A stretch of 33,227 nucleotides of DNA, taken from positions 1-33,227 of the forward strand of contig NZ_JAELUF010000030.1 in assembly GCF_016429195.1 (NCBI RefSeq), given 5' to 3'. The notes under the pieces were generated by a model. The model worked only from the letters and a program-made list of their open reading frames with translations. It did no database searches and had not been told where the DNA came from. How positions within the stretch are numbered: position 1 is the first letter of the stretch; every line of letters starts with the position of its first letter. Shown here piece by piece: positions 18,804 to 27,644 of the stretch. Source of the stretch: Brevundimonas sp. ASV9 (GTDB lineage: Bacteria; Pseudomonadota; Alphaproteobacteria; Caulobacterales; Caulobacteraceae). Both the position numbers and the translations under genes were made by a program.

Positions 18804-19825
18804 GGGCGCGCCCCGCCCGCCTGAAGCTGCGGCAAAACCGCCGGCGCACCGGACGGCAGAGGGGCTTTCGGGTCTCTCAACCACGAGACGACGTCGCGAT
18901 AGACGATCTCGGCGTCCAGATCGCGGTTCAACAGATGCCAGCCGTTCGGATACCAGGCGGTCCGCAGCGTCCCGCCCTCCCGCTCGGCCTGCTCAAGCGC
19001 CGCCTTCATCGGTCCCTTCTTCACCACCTCGTCATGGGCGCCGTACATCAGGATGGCGTCGCCCCGAATGCGGCCCAGGCTGCGCGACGAGGCCTCCATC
19101 AGATCGACCAGCCCATAGACCGTGTCGAACCGGGTCGCGAGGATGCTCCTCGGATCGCGCCCGTTTCGGATCAGCTCCAACGTATTCGAAGAGGCGTGGA
19201 TGTCGCGCGTGATGAACTCCGGCGGCTCCAGCGCCACGTCGCCCAGCGCCCGCGCCGCAATGTTCAGCGCCGTGCTGTTCAACGGTCCTTGCGTCGACCA
19301 ACCCCACACGCCGGGGGCAAGCAGCACGATCCGGTCCGCATCCGGCGGATTGTCGGAGCCGAAAGCCGCCGCCGTCACCGACCCGCCCATGCTCTCGCCC
19401 ACCACGGCGATGACGGCATGGGGATAGCGGGCGCGCGCCATCGCGGTGATCTCGCGCAGATCATCCGTCATCCGCTGCTGCCCGGCCCATTCGCCCCGCC
19501 CCGGCGCCCCGCCGAAGCCACGCTGGTCGTAGGACCAGGTCTCGATCCCCTGCTCGGCCCACCAGGGTCCGGCCAAGCGGAAGCTGGCGTCGTGATCGTT
19601 CATGCCGTGAAGGGCCACGATCACCGCCCAAGGCGCCCCATCCTTTGGCCCCCAATGCAGATACGGCAGGCGCGCGCCGTCCGACATGACCAGCGCCCGA
19701 TCCTCGACATGGGCGCCGACAAAGCCCGGCGGCGGCGTCAACGGCGGCTGAATGTGGGGTGCGGCGCAGGCCGACAGAATGAGCGCGGCGGTCAGCGGCA
19801 TAAGTCTGGAGGCGATCAAGGCCAT
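18800..19825 (-). CDS. Alpha/beta hydrolase (lysophospholipase-like) lipoprotein
   Basis: Serine hydrolase of the Hydrolase_4/monoacylglycerol lipase type, 341 residues. The signal sequence MALIASRLMPLTAALILSAC ends in a good lipobox (LSAC, Cys20), so it is probably a lipoprotein. The oxyanion-loop motif is in VALHGMNDHDASF, the nucleophile Ser145 in VVGESMGGSV, and the acid and base are probably Asp265 (YGAHDEVV) and His297 (NGWHLLN). The frame opens at 19834, but the ATG at 19825 fits the signal peptide better. It lies directly upstream of fliF on the same strand, and its stop is part of the fliF CtrA box. Confidence 0.88.
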   Translation of the reverse strand: MALIASRLMPLTAALILSACAAPHIQPPLTPPPGFVGAHVEDRALVMSDGARLPYLHWGPKDGAPWAVIVALHGMNDHDASFRLAGPWWAEQGIETWSYDQRGFGGAPGRGEWAGQQRMTDDLREITAMARARYPHAVIAVVGESMGGSVTAAAFGSDNPPDADRIVLLAPGVWGWSTQGPLNSTALNIAARALGDVALEPPEFITRDIHASSNTLELIRNGRDPRSILATRFDTVYGLVDLMEASSRSLGRIRGDAILMYGAHDEVVKKGPMKAALEQAEREGGTLRTAWYPNGWHLLNRDLDAEIVYRDVVSWLRDPKAPLPSGAPAVLPQLQAGGARP

Positions 19826-19841
19826 GTGTCCCAAGCAGCGC

Positions 19842-20483
19842 TCATGATACCACCGGCGAGTCCTTCTCGCTGGAGCGAATGGCCGCCGGATTTGCAGAAG
19901 TCAGAACGCGCTGAACCCGTTCCCGGAGATAGGGAAGCACCTCCGCCTCGAACCACGGATTCTTCCTGAGCCAAGCCGTATTGCGCCACGACGGATGCGG
20001 CAACACTAGCAGATCCGGCGCATACTCCCGCCACGCTCGAACCGTTTCGGTCATGGTCCGCTTGGCGTTATCGCCCAGCGCCCACGCCTGGGCATAGCCG
20101 CCGACCAGCAGGGTCAGCTCCATCTGCGGCAGGGCGTCCAGCAACTGCGGTCGCCACAGTTCCGCACAGCGTGTCGGCGGTGGATAGTCGCCGCCTTTCG
20201 GCGCGGTGCCTGGATAGCAGAAGGCCTGGGCCGCCACCCCGATGCGCGGGTCGGCGTAGAAGGTCTCGTAGCCCACGCCCATCCAATCACGAAGACGATC
20301 GCCCGAGGGATCCGTGAACGGCAGGCCGCTCTCGTGGACGCGTCGTCCCGGCGCCTGGCCGCAGATCAGCAGCCGCGTTTCGGGAAAGACCCGCACCACC
20401 GGGCGCGGCGTGTGCGGCAGGACGCCCGCGCAGGCGCGACAGGCGCGGATGTCGTTCAGGATATCCTGGAGATCAGTCGTCAT
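19842..20483 (-). CDS. Uracil-DNA glycosylase family protein
   Basis: Member of the uracil-DNA glycosylase superfamily, 213 residues. The active-site motif region reads LLICGQAPGRRVHESGLPF, matching the GQ(A/D)PG motif 1, and the C-terminal motif is LVLPHPSWRNTAW (motif 2, HPS). N-terminal cysteines (IRACRACAG) recall the metal cluster of family 4 enzymes, but a complete four-cysteine set is not obvious, so glycosylase activity is uncertain. The start overlaps the end of the DUF3253 gene by 11 bases; the two are probably translated in tandem. Confidence 0.82.
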   Translation of the reverse strand: MTTDLQDILNDIRACRACAGVLPHTPRPVVRVFPETRLLICGQAPGRRVHESGLPFTDPSGDRLRDWMGVGYETFYADPRIGVAAQAFCYPGTAPKGGDYPPPTRCAELWRPQLLDALPQMELTLLVGGYAQAWALGDNAKRTMTETVRAWREYAPDLLVLPHPSWRNTAWLRKNPWFEAEVLPYLRERVQRVLTSANPAAIRSSEKDSPVVS

Positions 20484-20775
20484 CGCCCTCGACGACCGGC
20501 GGACGGCGGCTCAGCGCCAGGGCCGTTTCTTCCTCGGTCGCCTGGCGCAGGCGCGTGACGCCGCGGAAATTGTCCGGATCGACCGCCTTGCCCTTCTTGG
20601 TGATGGTCAGCTTGCCTTGGCGCATCAGGCCCAAAGCGGTCGCGCGGACCTTGGGCAGCATGCGCTGCCATTGCTCGGGCTGTAGCTCTTTGGCCACTTC
20701 CGCGGGCTCAATGCTCTTGCCGGGCTCAAGCGCGGCGATTTTGTTCAGGATTGCGGTTTCGATCGGGTCGCTCAT
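20473..20775 (-). CDS. DUF3253 domain-containing protein
   Basis: A 100-residue protein from the ATG of MSDPIETAILNKIAAL. It has the DUF3253 pattern: SIEPAEVAKELQPEQWQRML, then KVRATALGLMRQGKLTITKK, then GKAVDPDNFRG, which looks like a small winged-helix-like fold. The function is unknown. The start at 20793 would add MQHIGA and is less likely. It is divergent from the thioesterase gene (47 bases between starts) and overlaps the UDG-family gene. Confidence 0.82.
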   Translation of the reverse strand: MSDPIETAILNKIAALEPGKSIEPAEVAKELQPEQWQRMLPKVRATALGLMRQGKLTITKKGKAVDPDNFRGVTRLRQATEEETALALSRRPPVVEGDDD

Positions 20776-20822
20776 TGCGCCTATATGCTGCAACGCACGC
20801 CCATAAGTAAGGCCGAGTCTGC

Positions 20823-21254
20823 ATGCCCAAGAAAATCACCATCACCGAGGGCGAGTTCGCCGGTTGGCAGACCTACGATCTGCACGACACTTTCGACACG
20901 GTGGTCGGCCCCTTCTACGGCAAGCCGGACCCCGACGGGCACATGCGCTGCGCCTTCCGTGCCGAGCAGAAGCATATGAACGCAGGCGGGCGGATGCACG
21001 GCGGCTGCCTGATGACCTTCGCCGACATCGCCATGTTCCAGATCGCTTATCAGGAGATGGAGGGCGCCTCGGGCGTCACGGTCCAACTGGACTCCACCTT
21101 CATCGACGGGGGCTATGTCGGCGAACTGATCGAGGCCACCGGCCAGGTCACCAAGGCGGGCAAGAGCCTGATCTTCGTGCGGGGTCAGATCAATACTGGC
21201 GAGCGCCTGCTGATGACCTTCTCCGGCGTTATCCGCAAGTTCACGCCGCGCTGA
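20823..21254 (+). CDS. PaaI family thioesterase (hotdog fold)
   Basis: Acyl-CoA thioesterase-like protein of 143 residues, cytoplasmic. The hotdog active-site stretch is N-x-GG-x-MHGG in MNAGGRMHGGCLMTFADIAM, followed by the strand SGVTVQLDSTFIDGGYVGE and GKSLIFVRGQINTGERLLM. The substrate is unknown. It is convergent with nupC, with only 7 bases between the stops. Confidence 0.9.
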   Translation: MPKKITITEGEFAGWQTYDLHDTFDTVVGPFYGKPDPDGHMRCAFRAEQKHMNAGGRMHGGCLMTFADIAMFQIAYQEMEGASGVTVQLDSTFIDGGYVGELIEATGQVTKAGKSLIFVRGQINTGERLLMTFSGVIRKFTPR

Positions 21255-21261
21255 GCGTGTC

Positions 21262-22533
21262 CTAGCCGAAGACGACGCTGGGCATCGCGCCGACGATGGC
21301 CGCGGTCATCAGTGTGGCCAGGAAACCGGCGAACAGACCCTTCCAGACCATGCCCAGCACCTCCTCGCGGCGTTCTGGCATCAGGACCGACAGTCCGGTG
21401 ACGGTGATGCCGACCGAGCCGATATTGGCAAAGCCACACAGGGCGTAGGTCATCAGCATCCGCGTGCGCTCGGTCATCTCGGCGGCCGGCACCTTGCCCA
21501 GGTCGATGAAGGCGACGAACTCGGTCAGTGTCAGTTTGACGCCCAGCAGCCAGCCGGCGACATCGGCGTCCTTCCACTCGACCCCGATCAGCCAAGCGAC
21601 CGGCGCAAAGATCCATCCCAGCATCCGCTCAACGGTCAGGGGCGCGTCGAACACCACGAACCCGCCCAGCATGACGTTGACCAGGGCGACCAAGGCCACG
21701 AACACGATCAGTACGGCCGAGATATTCAGCACGACCATCAGGCCGTCGGACGTGCCCTTCACGATGGCGTCGATGGCGCTGTCGTATTTCAGGGCCGAAT
21801 CATAGTCCGCGACTGCGCCGCCCATACCTTCTTTCTCGGGAATGATGATCCGGGCCAGCAGCACGCCGGCCGGCGCCGAAACGATCGAGGCCACCAGCAC
21901 GTGCCCCGCCGCATTGGGCAGCACCGGCGACAGGATGGTCGCATAGGCCACCATGGTCGAACCGGCGACTGTCGCCAGGCCCACCACCATCATCAGGAAG
22001 ATTTCGGACCGCGTCAGCTTGTCCAGATAGGCGCGGATCACGATCGGGCTTTCGATCATGCCCAGGAAGATGTTGGCCGCGACCGCCAGGGCCGACGCGC
22101 CGCCCAGCCCCATCGTCTTCTGAAACAGGAAGCCGAAGCCCAAGGTGATCCACTTCAGGATCTTCCAGTGCCACAGCAGGGCCGACAGGGCGGAAATCAC
22201 CAGGATCAGCGGCAGAACCTGGAAGGCGAATGTGAAAAGCGCGCCTTGGTTGGACACTGCATAGGGTTGGTCCCCGCCGGCCAGATAGCCGAAGACGAAC
22301 TTGGTCCCCTCGGTCGTCGCGACCGCCAGACCATCCACCGCGCCGGTCACCGCCGCCAGCACCGCCTGCGAGCCCGGAATGGCGAACAGGGCCAGCACCA
22401 GCCCGGCCTGCACCAGGATCGCGCCGATCGTCAGCCGCCAGGGGAAGGCCTTGCGGTTCTCCGAGATCGCCCAGCAGACCGCGACGATGACGACCAGACC
22501 CAGAAGGCTCTGGAGGTTCAGGAGGCTGAACAT
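21262..22533 (-). CDS. nupC: Concentrative nucleoside transporter (NupC/CNT family)
   Basis: Inner-membrane, cation-coupled nucleoside uptake protein, 423 residues from ATG 22533 (MFSLLNLQSLLGLVVIVAV). The Nucleos_tra2 domain layout is visible: several N-terminal helices, the FQVLPLILVISALSALLWHW segment, the family motif region MIESPIVIRAYLDKLTRSE, and the C-terminal block YALCGFANIGSVGI. The frame extends to 22551 but that adds only MRGSFF. Substrate specificity (pyrimidine or purine) is not clear. It is downstream of ilvE but separated from it by a terminator. Confidence 0.93.
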   Translation of the reverse strand: MFSLLNLQSLLGLVVIVAVCWAISENRKAFPWRLTIGAILVQAGLVLALFAIPGSQAVLAAVTGAVDGLAVATTEGTKFVFGYLAGGDQPYAVSNQGALFTFAFQVLPLILVISALSALLWHWKILKWITLGFGFLFQKTMGLGGASALAVAANIFLGMIESPIVIRAYLDKLTRSEIFLMMVVGLATVAGSTMVAYATILSPVLPNAAGHVLVASIVSAPAGVLLARIIIPEKEGMGGAVADYDSALKYDSAIDAIVKGTSDGLMVVLNISAVLIVFVALVALVNVMLGGFVVFDAPLTVERMLGWIFAPVAWLIGVEWKDADVAGWLLGVKLTLTEFVAFIDLGKVPAAEMTERTRMLMTYALCGFANIGSVGITVTGLSVLMPERREEVLGMVWKGLFAGFLATLMTAAIVGAMPSVVFG

Positions 22534-22618
22534 GAAAAACGATCCCCGCACCCGGCGCGCCTGCCGGTCTTTATTCGCTTCAAGGACAAAGTGACGCGGC
22601 TGGCAAGCGAAACGAAAA

Positions 22619-22644
22619 AGGGCGGCCCCTTAAGGGACCGCCCT
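22619..22644 (-). terminator. Rho-independent terminator of ilvE
   Basis: Inverted repeat AGGGCGG/CCGCCCT with an inner CCC/GGG pair, one internal mismatch and a TTAA loop. On the minus strand it is followed directly by TTTTTCG, so it ends the ilvE transcript about 23 bases after the stop codon. It therefore insulates nupC. Confidence 0.85.
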
Positions 22645-22666
22645 CATCCTGTCGTCGCGCCTCGGC

Positions 22667-23545
22667 TTACAGTTGGCCGCGCACCAGCTTGCCGTAGTGA
22701 TCCATCAGATCCAGCGAGAGGGCGCCGGGGGTGAATCGATATTCGCCCACCTCGGCGACCGGGGTCACCTCGACCGCCGTGCCGGTCAGGAAGCATTCGG
22801 TGAAGTCCGAAAGCTCTTCCGGCTTGATCTCGCGCACCACGACCTCGATGCCCTTCTCGCGGGCGATCTCGATCACCGTCTGGCGGGTGATGCCGTCCAG
22901 GATGTGCTCGACGTTCGGCGTATGGATGACGCCGTCCTTGACGAAGAAGACGTTGGCGCCGGTCGCCTCGGCGACATAACCGCGCCAGTCCAGCATCAGG
23001 GCGTCGGCGAAACCGCGGCGCTCGGCGGCGTTCTTGGACATGGTGCAGATCATGTACAGACCCGCCGCCTTGGCCGTCGTCGGGGCCGTCGCCGGATCGG
23101 GACGACGCCACTTGGACCATTCCAGACGTAGGCCGCGCGCCTTGACCTCGGGGTCGAAATAGCTGGGCCAGTCCCACACGGCGATGGCCAGGTGAACCTT
23201 GTTGTTCAGGGCCGAAACGCTGGTCTGTTCTGGGCCGAGGTAGGCGACGGGACGCACATAGCAATCCGTCAGACCGTTCTTGGCGCAGGTTTCCTTACAG
23301 AAGGCGTCGATTTCAGCGACGCTGTAGGGTATCTCGAAATCGAGCAGGTTGGCGGACCGCTTCAGGCGCTCGGAATGTTGCGTCAGCTTGAAGATTTCGC
23401 CGCCGTACATACGCTCACCCTCAAAGACCGACGAGCCATAGTGAAGGGCATGGGTCAGAACGTGCGTTTTCGCTTCCCTCCAGGGGACGAAATCCCCATT
23501 CACCCAGATTAAGCCGTCACGATCGTCGAAAGGAACGAAGGCCAT
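22667..23545 (-). CDS. ilvE: Branched-chain amino acid aminotransferase
   Basis: PLP-dependent class IV aminotransferase that makes or breaks leucine, isoleucine and valine with 2-oxoglutarate/glutamate. The 292-residue sequence has HYGSSVFEGERMY near the N-terminus, the PLP lysine at about 159 (TTAKAAGLYM), EATGANVFFV with the conserved glutamate, and the late ECFLTGTAVEVTPV segment. Related class IV enzymes such as D-amino-acid aminotransferase or aminodeoxychorismate lyase share the fold, but these motifs fit IlvE. It is divergent from the response-regulator gene (82 bases between starts) and ends in a strong terminator. Confidence 0.94.
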   Translation of the reverse strand: MAFVPFDDRDGLIWVNGDFVPWREAKTHVLTHALHYGSSVFEGERMYGGEIFKLTQHSERLKRSANLLDFEIPYSVAEIDAFCKETCAKNGLTDCYVRPVAYLGPEQTSVSALNNKVHLAIAVWDWPSYFDPEVKARGLRLEWSKWRRPDPATAPTTAKAAGLYMICTMSKNAAERRGFADALMLDWRGYVAEATGANVFFVKDGVIHTPNVEHILDGITRQTVIEIAREKGIEVVVREIKPEELSDFTECFLTGTAVEVTPVAEVGEYRFTPGALSLDLMDHYGKLVRGQL

Positions 23546-23627
23546 TGAAATACGTCTCCCGCGAAACTGACGGTCTTAGAGCCGCACGAATCGCTCAGGT
23601 CAACGCCGCAAGCGGGGGAAACGTCGC

Positions 23628-24365
23628 ATGAGCATGACGGAATCGCGCTCGCATGGCCGCTCAGGCCCCATCGCCGGCCCCGGCGTCGGCCGCCATCTGC
23701 TGATTGTCGATGACGACGATCGCATCCGCGAACTGCTGAAGGAATTCCTGGCGCGCGAAGGCTATCGCGTGACGGGCGCCGCGCACGCGGCCGCCGCCAA
23801 GCGGATGATGGAGCTGATCGAGTTCGACCTGGTCGTGCTGGACGTCATGATGCCGGGCGAAAGCGGCCTGGACCTGACCAGCTGGGTCCGCAACAAGGCC
23901 GAATTGTCCAAGACGCCGGTCCTGCTGCTGACGGCGCGCGGCGATCCTGAAGACCGTATCGAAGGTCTTTCGCGCGGCGCCGACGACTATATGTCCAAGC
24001 CGTTCGAACCGCGCGAACTGGTGCTCCGCATCGACGCCATCCTGCGTCGCACCGGCGGCAAGCCGATCGGTCCGAAGGAGATCAAGCTGGGCACCGCCGT
24101 CTTCGACATGGAACGGCTGGAGCTGAGCCGTGACGGCGCGCCCCAGCGCCTGACCGAAGCCGAGGCGCAGTTGCTCAAGACCCTGGCGCTTCATGCCCAT
24201 GCTCCGGTCGAGCGGATGAGCCTGTCGCCCGACACCGCCGACATCACCGGCCGCGCCGTGGACGTCCAGGTGACGCGCCTGCGCCGCAAGCTGGAGGTCG
24301 ATCCCAAGAACCCGCGCTATCTCCAGACGGTGCGCGGCGTCGGCTATATGCTGGCTCCCGACTGA
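23628..24365 (+). CDS. OmpR-family response regulator (PetR-like)
   Basis: DNA-binding response regulator, 245 residues. The receiver has the acidic cluster in LLIVDDDDRIRELL, phospho-acceptor Asp72 in VVLDVMMPGESGLD, and Lys124 in YMSKPFEPRELV. The C-terminal winged helix ends in AVDVQVTRLRRKLE and YLQTVRGVGYML. The sequence resembles PetR of Rhodobacter, whose partner is the PetP kinase; targets here are unknown. The kinase gene follows 4 bases after its stop, so they form a cognate pair. The frame starts MSMTESRSHG; a start at the third residue is also possible. Confidence 0.92.
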   Translation: MSMTESRSHGRSGPIAGPGVGRHLLIVDDDDRIRELLKEFLAREGYRVTGAAHAAAAKRMMELIEFDLVVLDVMMPGESGLDLTSWVRNKAELSKTPVLLLTARGDPEDRIEGLSRGADDYMSKPFEPRELVLRIDAILRRTGGKPIGPKEIKLGTAVFDMERLELSRDGAPQRLTEAEAQLLKTLALHAHAPVERMSLSPDTADITGRAVDVQVTRLRRKLEVDPKNPRYLQTVRGVGYMLAPD

Positions 24366-24369
24366 GCCG

Positions 24370-25737
24370 ATGCGGCTTCTGCCCGCCTATCTGTGGCCGC
24401 GCTTTCTGAAGCGGCGCCTGCCGACCTCGCTCTGGGGCCGGTCGCTGCTGATCATCGTCCTGCCGGTGCTGGTCATGCAGATGGCGGTGACCTGGATCTT
24501 CTTCGACGCCCACTGGCAGACGGTGACCGCGCGCCTGTCCGAAGGCCTGGCCGGCGACATCGCCTGGGCCGTCGAGAGCTATGAGGACGACCCCAGCCCG
24601 GCGAACCTAGACAAGCTGGCCAATCGCGCCGAGCGATCCATGTCCCTGTCCATCGTGCTTCAGGATGGGCGCACTCTTCCGACGGAAGAACGCCGCGGCG
24701 CCATCGGTGTGGTGGATCGGGTGCTGGACAAGGCCTTGGATGCGCGTCTGGACCGCCCCTACTGGTTCGACACCACCCGCTATCCCGCCTACGTCGACAT
24801 TCAGGTGCAGGAGCCGCAAGGGGTGCTGCGCATCATCGCCCCGCGCGAACGCGCGGTGGCGACCCAGGCCCATATCTTCGTCCTGTGGTTGGCGGTGGCG
24901 ACCGTCCTGCTGATGGGGGTCGCCATCCTGTTCATCCGTAATCAGGTCCGCGCCATCGAGCGTCTGGCCGACGCGGCCGAGGCCTTCGGGCGTGGCGAGA
25001 CCGTGCCTCGGTTCAAGCCGCACGGTGCACGCGAGGTTCGCGCCGCCGCCGTCGCCTTCATGGCCATGCGAGACCGAATTCAGCGCCACATCGATCAGCG
25101 CACCGCCCTGCTTGCCTCGGTCAGCCACGACCTGCGCACGCCCCTGACCCGTCTGCGCCTCGAACTGGCTCTGGCTCCGCCGTTCAAGCGGCAGTCCGCC
25201 ATGCGGGGCGACCTGGACGAGATGGAGCATATGATCGACGAATACCTCGACTTCGCCCGCGGCGAAGCGGGCGAACCGCCCAAGCCGGTGTCGATTTCCG
25301 ACCTGTTGAAGGCGGCCGCCGAGGATGCGAAACGCGCCGGCGCCGAGGTCGAGGTGGTGGTCGCCGAGGGCCTGACAGCCTCCGTTCGCCCCCTCGCCTT
25401 CAAGCGCGCCCTGGTGAACCTGGCCGGCAACGCCGCCTCGCACGGCGAGCATGTGCGCCTGTCGGCCCGCGCCCTGGCGTCAGGCGGGCTGGAGATCATC
25501 GTCGAGGACGACGGTCCCGGCATCCCAGAGGCCATGTATGACGAAGCTTTCCGGCCCTTCTCGCGCCTGGACGACTCTCGCAACCAGAACCGCAAGGGCG
25601 TCGGTCTGGGCCTCGCCATCGCGCGCGATGTGGCGCGCGGCCACGGCGGCGACGTCACCCTGGATCGCAGCGAACTGGGCGGGTTGAAAGCGACGATCCG
25701 AATCCCCGGCGCGGTCACCGTCGCCGAGTCCGCTTAA
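24370..25737 (+). CDS. EnvZ-type sensor histidine kinase (PetP-like)
   Basis: Membrane sensor kinase of 455 residues, cognate to the regulator just upstream. The first membrane helix is at about 24-45, the periplasmic region at 46-165, the second helix at about 168-190 and a HAMP domain at about 190-242. The H-box is LLASVSHDLRTPLTRLRLEL (His253). The ATPase domain has the N-box NLAGNAASHG, EDDGPGIPEA, the F-box FRPFSRLDD and GVGLGLAIARD. The signal is unknown. Confidence 0.93.
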   Translation: MRLLPAYLWPRFLKRRLPTSLWGRSLLIIVLPVLVMQMAVTWIFFDAHWQTVTARLSEGLAGDIAWAVESYEDDPSPANLDKLANRAERSMSLSIVLQDGRTLPTEERRGAIGVVDRVLDKALDARLDRPYWFDTTRYPAYVDIQVQEPQGVLRIIAPRERAVATQAHIFVLWLAVATVLLMGVAILFIRNQVRAIERLADAAEAFGRGETVPRFKPHGAREVRAAAVAFMAMRDRIQRHIDQRTALLASVSHDLRTPLTRLRLELALAPPFKRQSAMRGDLDEMEHMIDEYLDFARGEAGEPPKPVSISDLLKAAAEDAKRAGAEVEVVVAEGLTASVRPLAFKRALVNLAGNAASHGEHVRLSARALASGGLEIIVEDDGPGIPEAMYDEAFRPFSRLDDSRNQNRKGVGLGLAIARDVARGHGGDVTLDRSELGGLKATIRIPGAVTVAESA

Positions 25738-25822
25738 GGCTTGAAAGCTTTCGTCGGCAGGGTCTGGCGGAACGGCGCTGCAAGGGTCATCTTGAGGGCG
25801 ACAGGGCTTGGAGATGATTTCG

Positions 25823-26299
25823 ATGCGTAAACTCGCCTTCTTTGCACCCCTGGCCGCGACACTCGCCGTCGCCGCCATGGCTCAGGCTCAAGCGCCGACG
25901 GTGAACGTCACGGTCGGGCCGCAGCTTCAGCGCGAGGTCGAAAAGCTCGGCGACCGCGAGGTCAACGAACAGATCGCCGGCCTTCAGGCCGAGGTCGGAA
26001 AGGCCTTGGCCCAGCGTTATCCGGGCGCGACCGCCAATCTGGTCCTGGTCGACCTGAAGCCCAACCGTCCGACGTTCGAACAGGTCCGTCAGACGCCCGG
26101 CCTCGACCCGATCCGCAGCGTGTCGATCGGCGGCGCGGCCATCAAGGGTGAGATCGTGATGGCGGACGGGGTGACGCGGCCCGTGGACTATTCTTATTTC
26201 ACGCCCAGCATCAACGACGTCTGGGGCTACAGCGTCTGGCGCGACGCCGACCGCGCGTTCGAGCGGTTCGGCGATCAGATCGAGCGCGGACGCTTCTAG
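25823..26299 (+). CDS. Exported hypothetical protein
   Basis: A 158-residue protein of unknown function. A clear Sec signal peptide (MRKLAFFAPLAATLAVAAMA, cleavage probably after AQA) precedes a soluble domain with VNVTVGPQLQREVEKLGDRE, TANLVLVDLKPNRPTFEQV, and VSIGGAAIKGEIVMADGVTR. GGAG 9 bases upstream favours ATG 25823 over the ATG at 25814. It is probably periplasmic, and the signal peptide makes a true gene likely. It lies 85 bases after the kinase gene and converges with proC, sharing the CTAG that ends both genes. Confidence 0.78.
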   Translation: MRKLAFFAPLAATLAVAAMAQAQAPTVNVTVGPQLQREVEKLGDREVNEQIAGLQAEVGKALAQRYPGATANLVLVDLKPNRPTFEQVRQTPGLDPIRSVSIGGAAIKGEIVMADGVTRPVDYSYFTPSINDVWGYSVWRDADRAFERFGDQIERGRF

Positions 26300-27102
26300 C
26301 CCATCTCGCGGTTGCGTCTGACCGCCGCCGCGACCGTCTCGTCCAGCATCGCCGTGAGGCGGCCGTCCTTCGCCATGGCGTCAAGCCCGGCGCGGGTCGA
26401 GCCGCCAGGCGAGGCGATGCGGCCTATCAGGGCCTCCAGCCCGTCGTCACCCATGGAGTCGGCTGCGGACCTCAGAGTCGCGCGCGCCAGCACATCCGCC
26501 GTCGCCGCATCCAGACCCGCCGCCTCCCCGGCCCGCGCCAGCGCTTCGGTGAAGGCGTAGAAATAGGCTGCGCCCGATCCGGCCACCGCCGTCGCCGCAT
26601 CCATCAGCGCCTCGTCGGCCAGCACGACCGTCTCGGCCATCGGCTCGAACAACGCCCGCCCGATGTCTTGGGCGCGCGCGTCGGCCGACCAGACCGAGGC
26701 CACGCCGCGTCCACGCGACACGCCGGTCGTCGGCATCACCCGTACGATGGGCCAGCCTCCCAGGCCTTCGGCCAAGGTCGGCGCCGTCACGCCCGCCATT
26801 ACCGACAGAATGACGGCTCGGTCATTCAGGAACGGCGCCAGCGGAGCCATGACCTCGCGCCACAGCGCCGGTTTGACCGCCAGAACGATTACCGCCGCCT
26901 CGGTCAGGACCTCCAGCGGCGGATTGGTCCGCGCGCCCTTGACCCGCGCCGTCTCGGCCGCCGGCTTTTCCGAGGGGGTGAGAATGATCAGGTCAGACGC
27001 CGCCACCGTCTCGGTCAGCAGCCAGCCTTCCAGAATGGCGGAGCCCAGCCGGCCGCAGCCGACCAGGACAACGGGCCCCGGCACAGATGCCGCGCTTGGC
27101 AT
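26296..27102 (-). CDS. proC: Pyrroline-5-carboxylate reductase
   Basis: Last step of proline synthesis: reduces 1-pyrroline-5-carboxylate with NAD(P)H in the cytoplasm. The 268-residue protein has the N-terminal nucleotide fold VVLVGCGRLGSAILEGWL, AVIVLAVKPALWREVM, VRVMPTTGVSRGRGV (the PN(T) region), and the P5CR signature in ATAVAGSGAAYFYAFTEALA. IASPGGSTRAGLDAM near the C-terminus is conserved. The start overlaps the stop of the YbjN gene (TGATG). Confidence 0.95.
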   Translation of the reverse strand: MPSAASVPGPVVLVGCGRLGSAILEGWLLTETVAASDLIILTPSEKPAAETARVKGARTNPPLEVLTEAAVIVLAVKPALWREVMAPLAPFLNDRAVILSVMAGVTAPTLAEGLGGWPIVRVMPTTGVSRGRGVASVWSADARAQDIGRALFEPMAETVVLADEALMDAATAVAGSGAAYFYAFTEALARAGEAAGLDAATADVLARATLRSAADSMGDDGLEALIGRIASPGGSTRAGLDAMAKDGRLTAMLDETVAAAVRRNREMG

Positions 27103-27605
27103 CAGGCGGTGCCGACGGTCTCGAACAGGCAGGCGTCGATCGCCTCCTGCGGCTTCTTATTCCCGCGCACCATGAAGTCGAAAGCGGGATAGTAGCGATC
27201 CGAAGCCTCGATGGCCGCATCAATCATCGACGCCGCCTGGGCCAAGGTCGGGCGCTCACCCATCGGCAAGGCCAGCGAATGGCGGAAGACGATCTCGCCG
27301 TCCTCGGCCCAGACTTCGAAATGACCCATCCAGGTGCGCTGGTTGATTAGGCCGACCAGTTCATAGGCCGCCGTCTTGCGGCTTTTGGCCACCTTCAAAT
27401 CCAGCGCGCAGCACAGCTGAAGACAGTCGCCCTCGGGACGCCAGGCGAACCATAGCTCATAGTCCTTCCAGTCGCCGGCCAGAGCAAAGGCGAGGTCGCC
27501 GTCGTCGGTGCGGTCGAACGGAAGATTCTCGGCCGTGAGCACATGCTCGACGACCTCAAGCGGGTCGAAGGGCACGTCCACTTCCTCGGGCCGGGCGATG
27601 TCCAT
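27102..27605 (-). CDS. YbjN domain-containing protein
   Basis: A 167-residue acidic cytoplasmic protein with the YbjN fold: FDPLEVVEHVLTAENLPFDR, FALAGDWKDYELWFAWRPEG, AYELVGLINQRTWMGHFEVW and EIVFRHSLALP. E. coli YbjN is linked to stress tolerance and motility, but the role of this alphaproteobacterial version is not established. A TTG precedes the ATG at 27605; the ATG is preferred. The neighbours ubiK and proC are often found with it in this group. Confidence 0.85.
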   Translation of the reverse strand: MDIARPEEVDVPFDPLEVVEHVLTAENLPFDRTDDGDLAFALAGDWKDYELWFAWRPEGDCLQLCCALDLKVAKSRKTAAYELVGLINQRTWMGHFEVWAEDGEIVFRHSLALPMGERPTLAQAASMIDAAIEASDRYYPAFDFMVRGNKKPQEAIDACLFETVGTA

Positions 27606-27644
27606 CAAGTGTCTTTCACGCTGCGTCCGCGAGAATCGCGGGCG

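Noticed and set aside
18712..18849. N-terminal extension of FliF from 18849
   Set aside because: Arg-rich and overlaps the CtrA box and the hydrolase gene's end; the GTG at 18711 starts the family-like N-terminus.
25743..25752. Palindrome GAAAGCTTTC after the PetP-like kinase gene, as a terminator
   Set aside because: A 10-bp palindrome without loop or U-tract; too weak to call.
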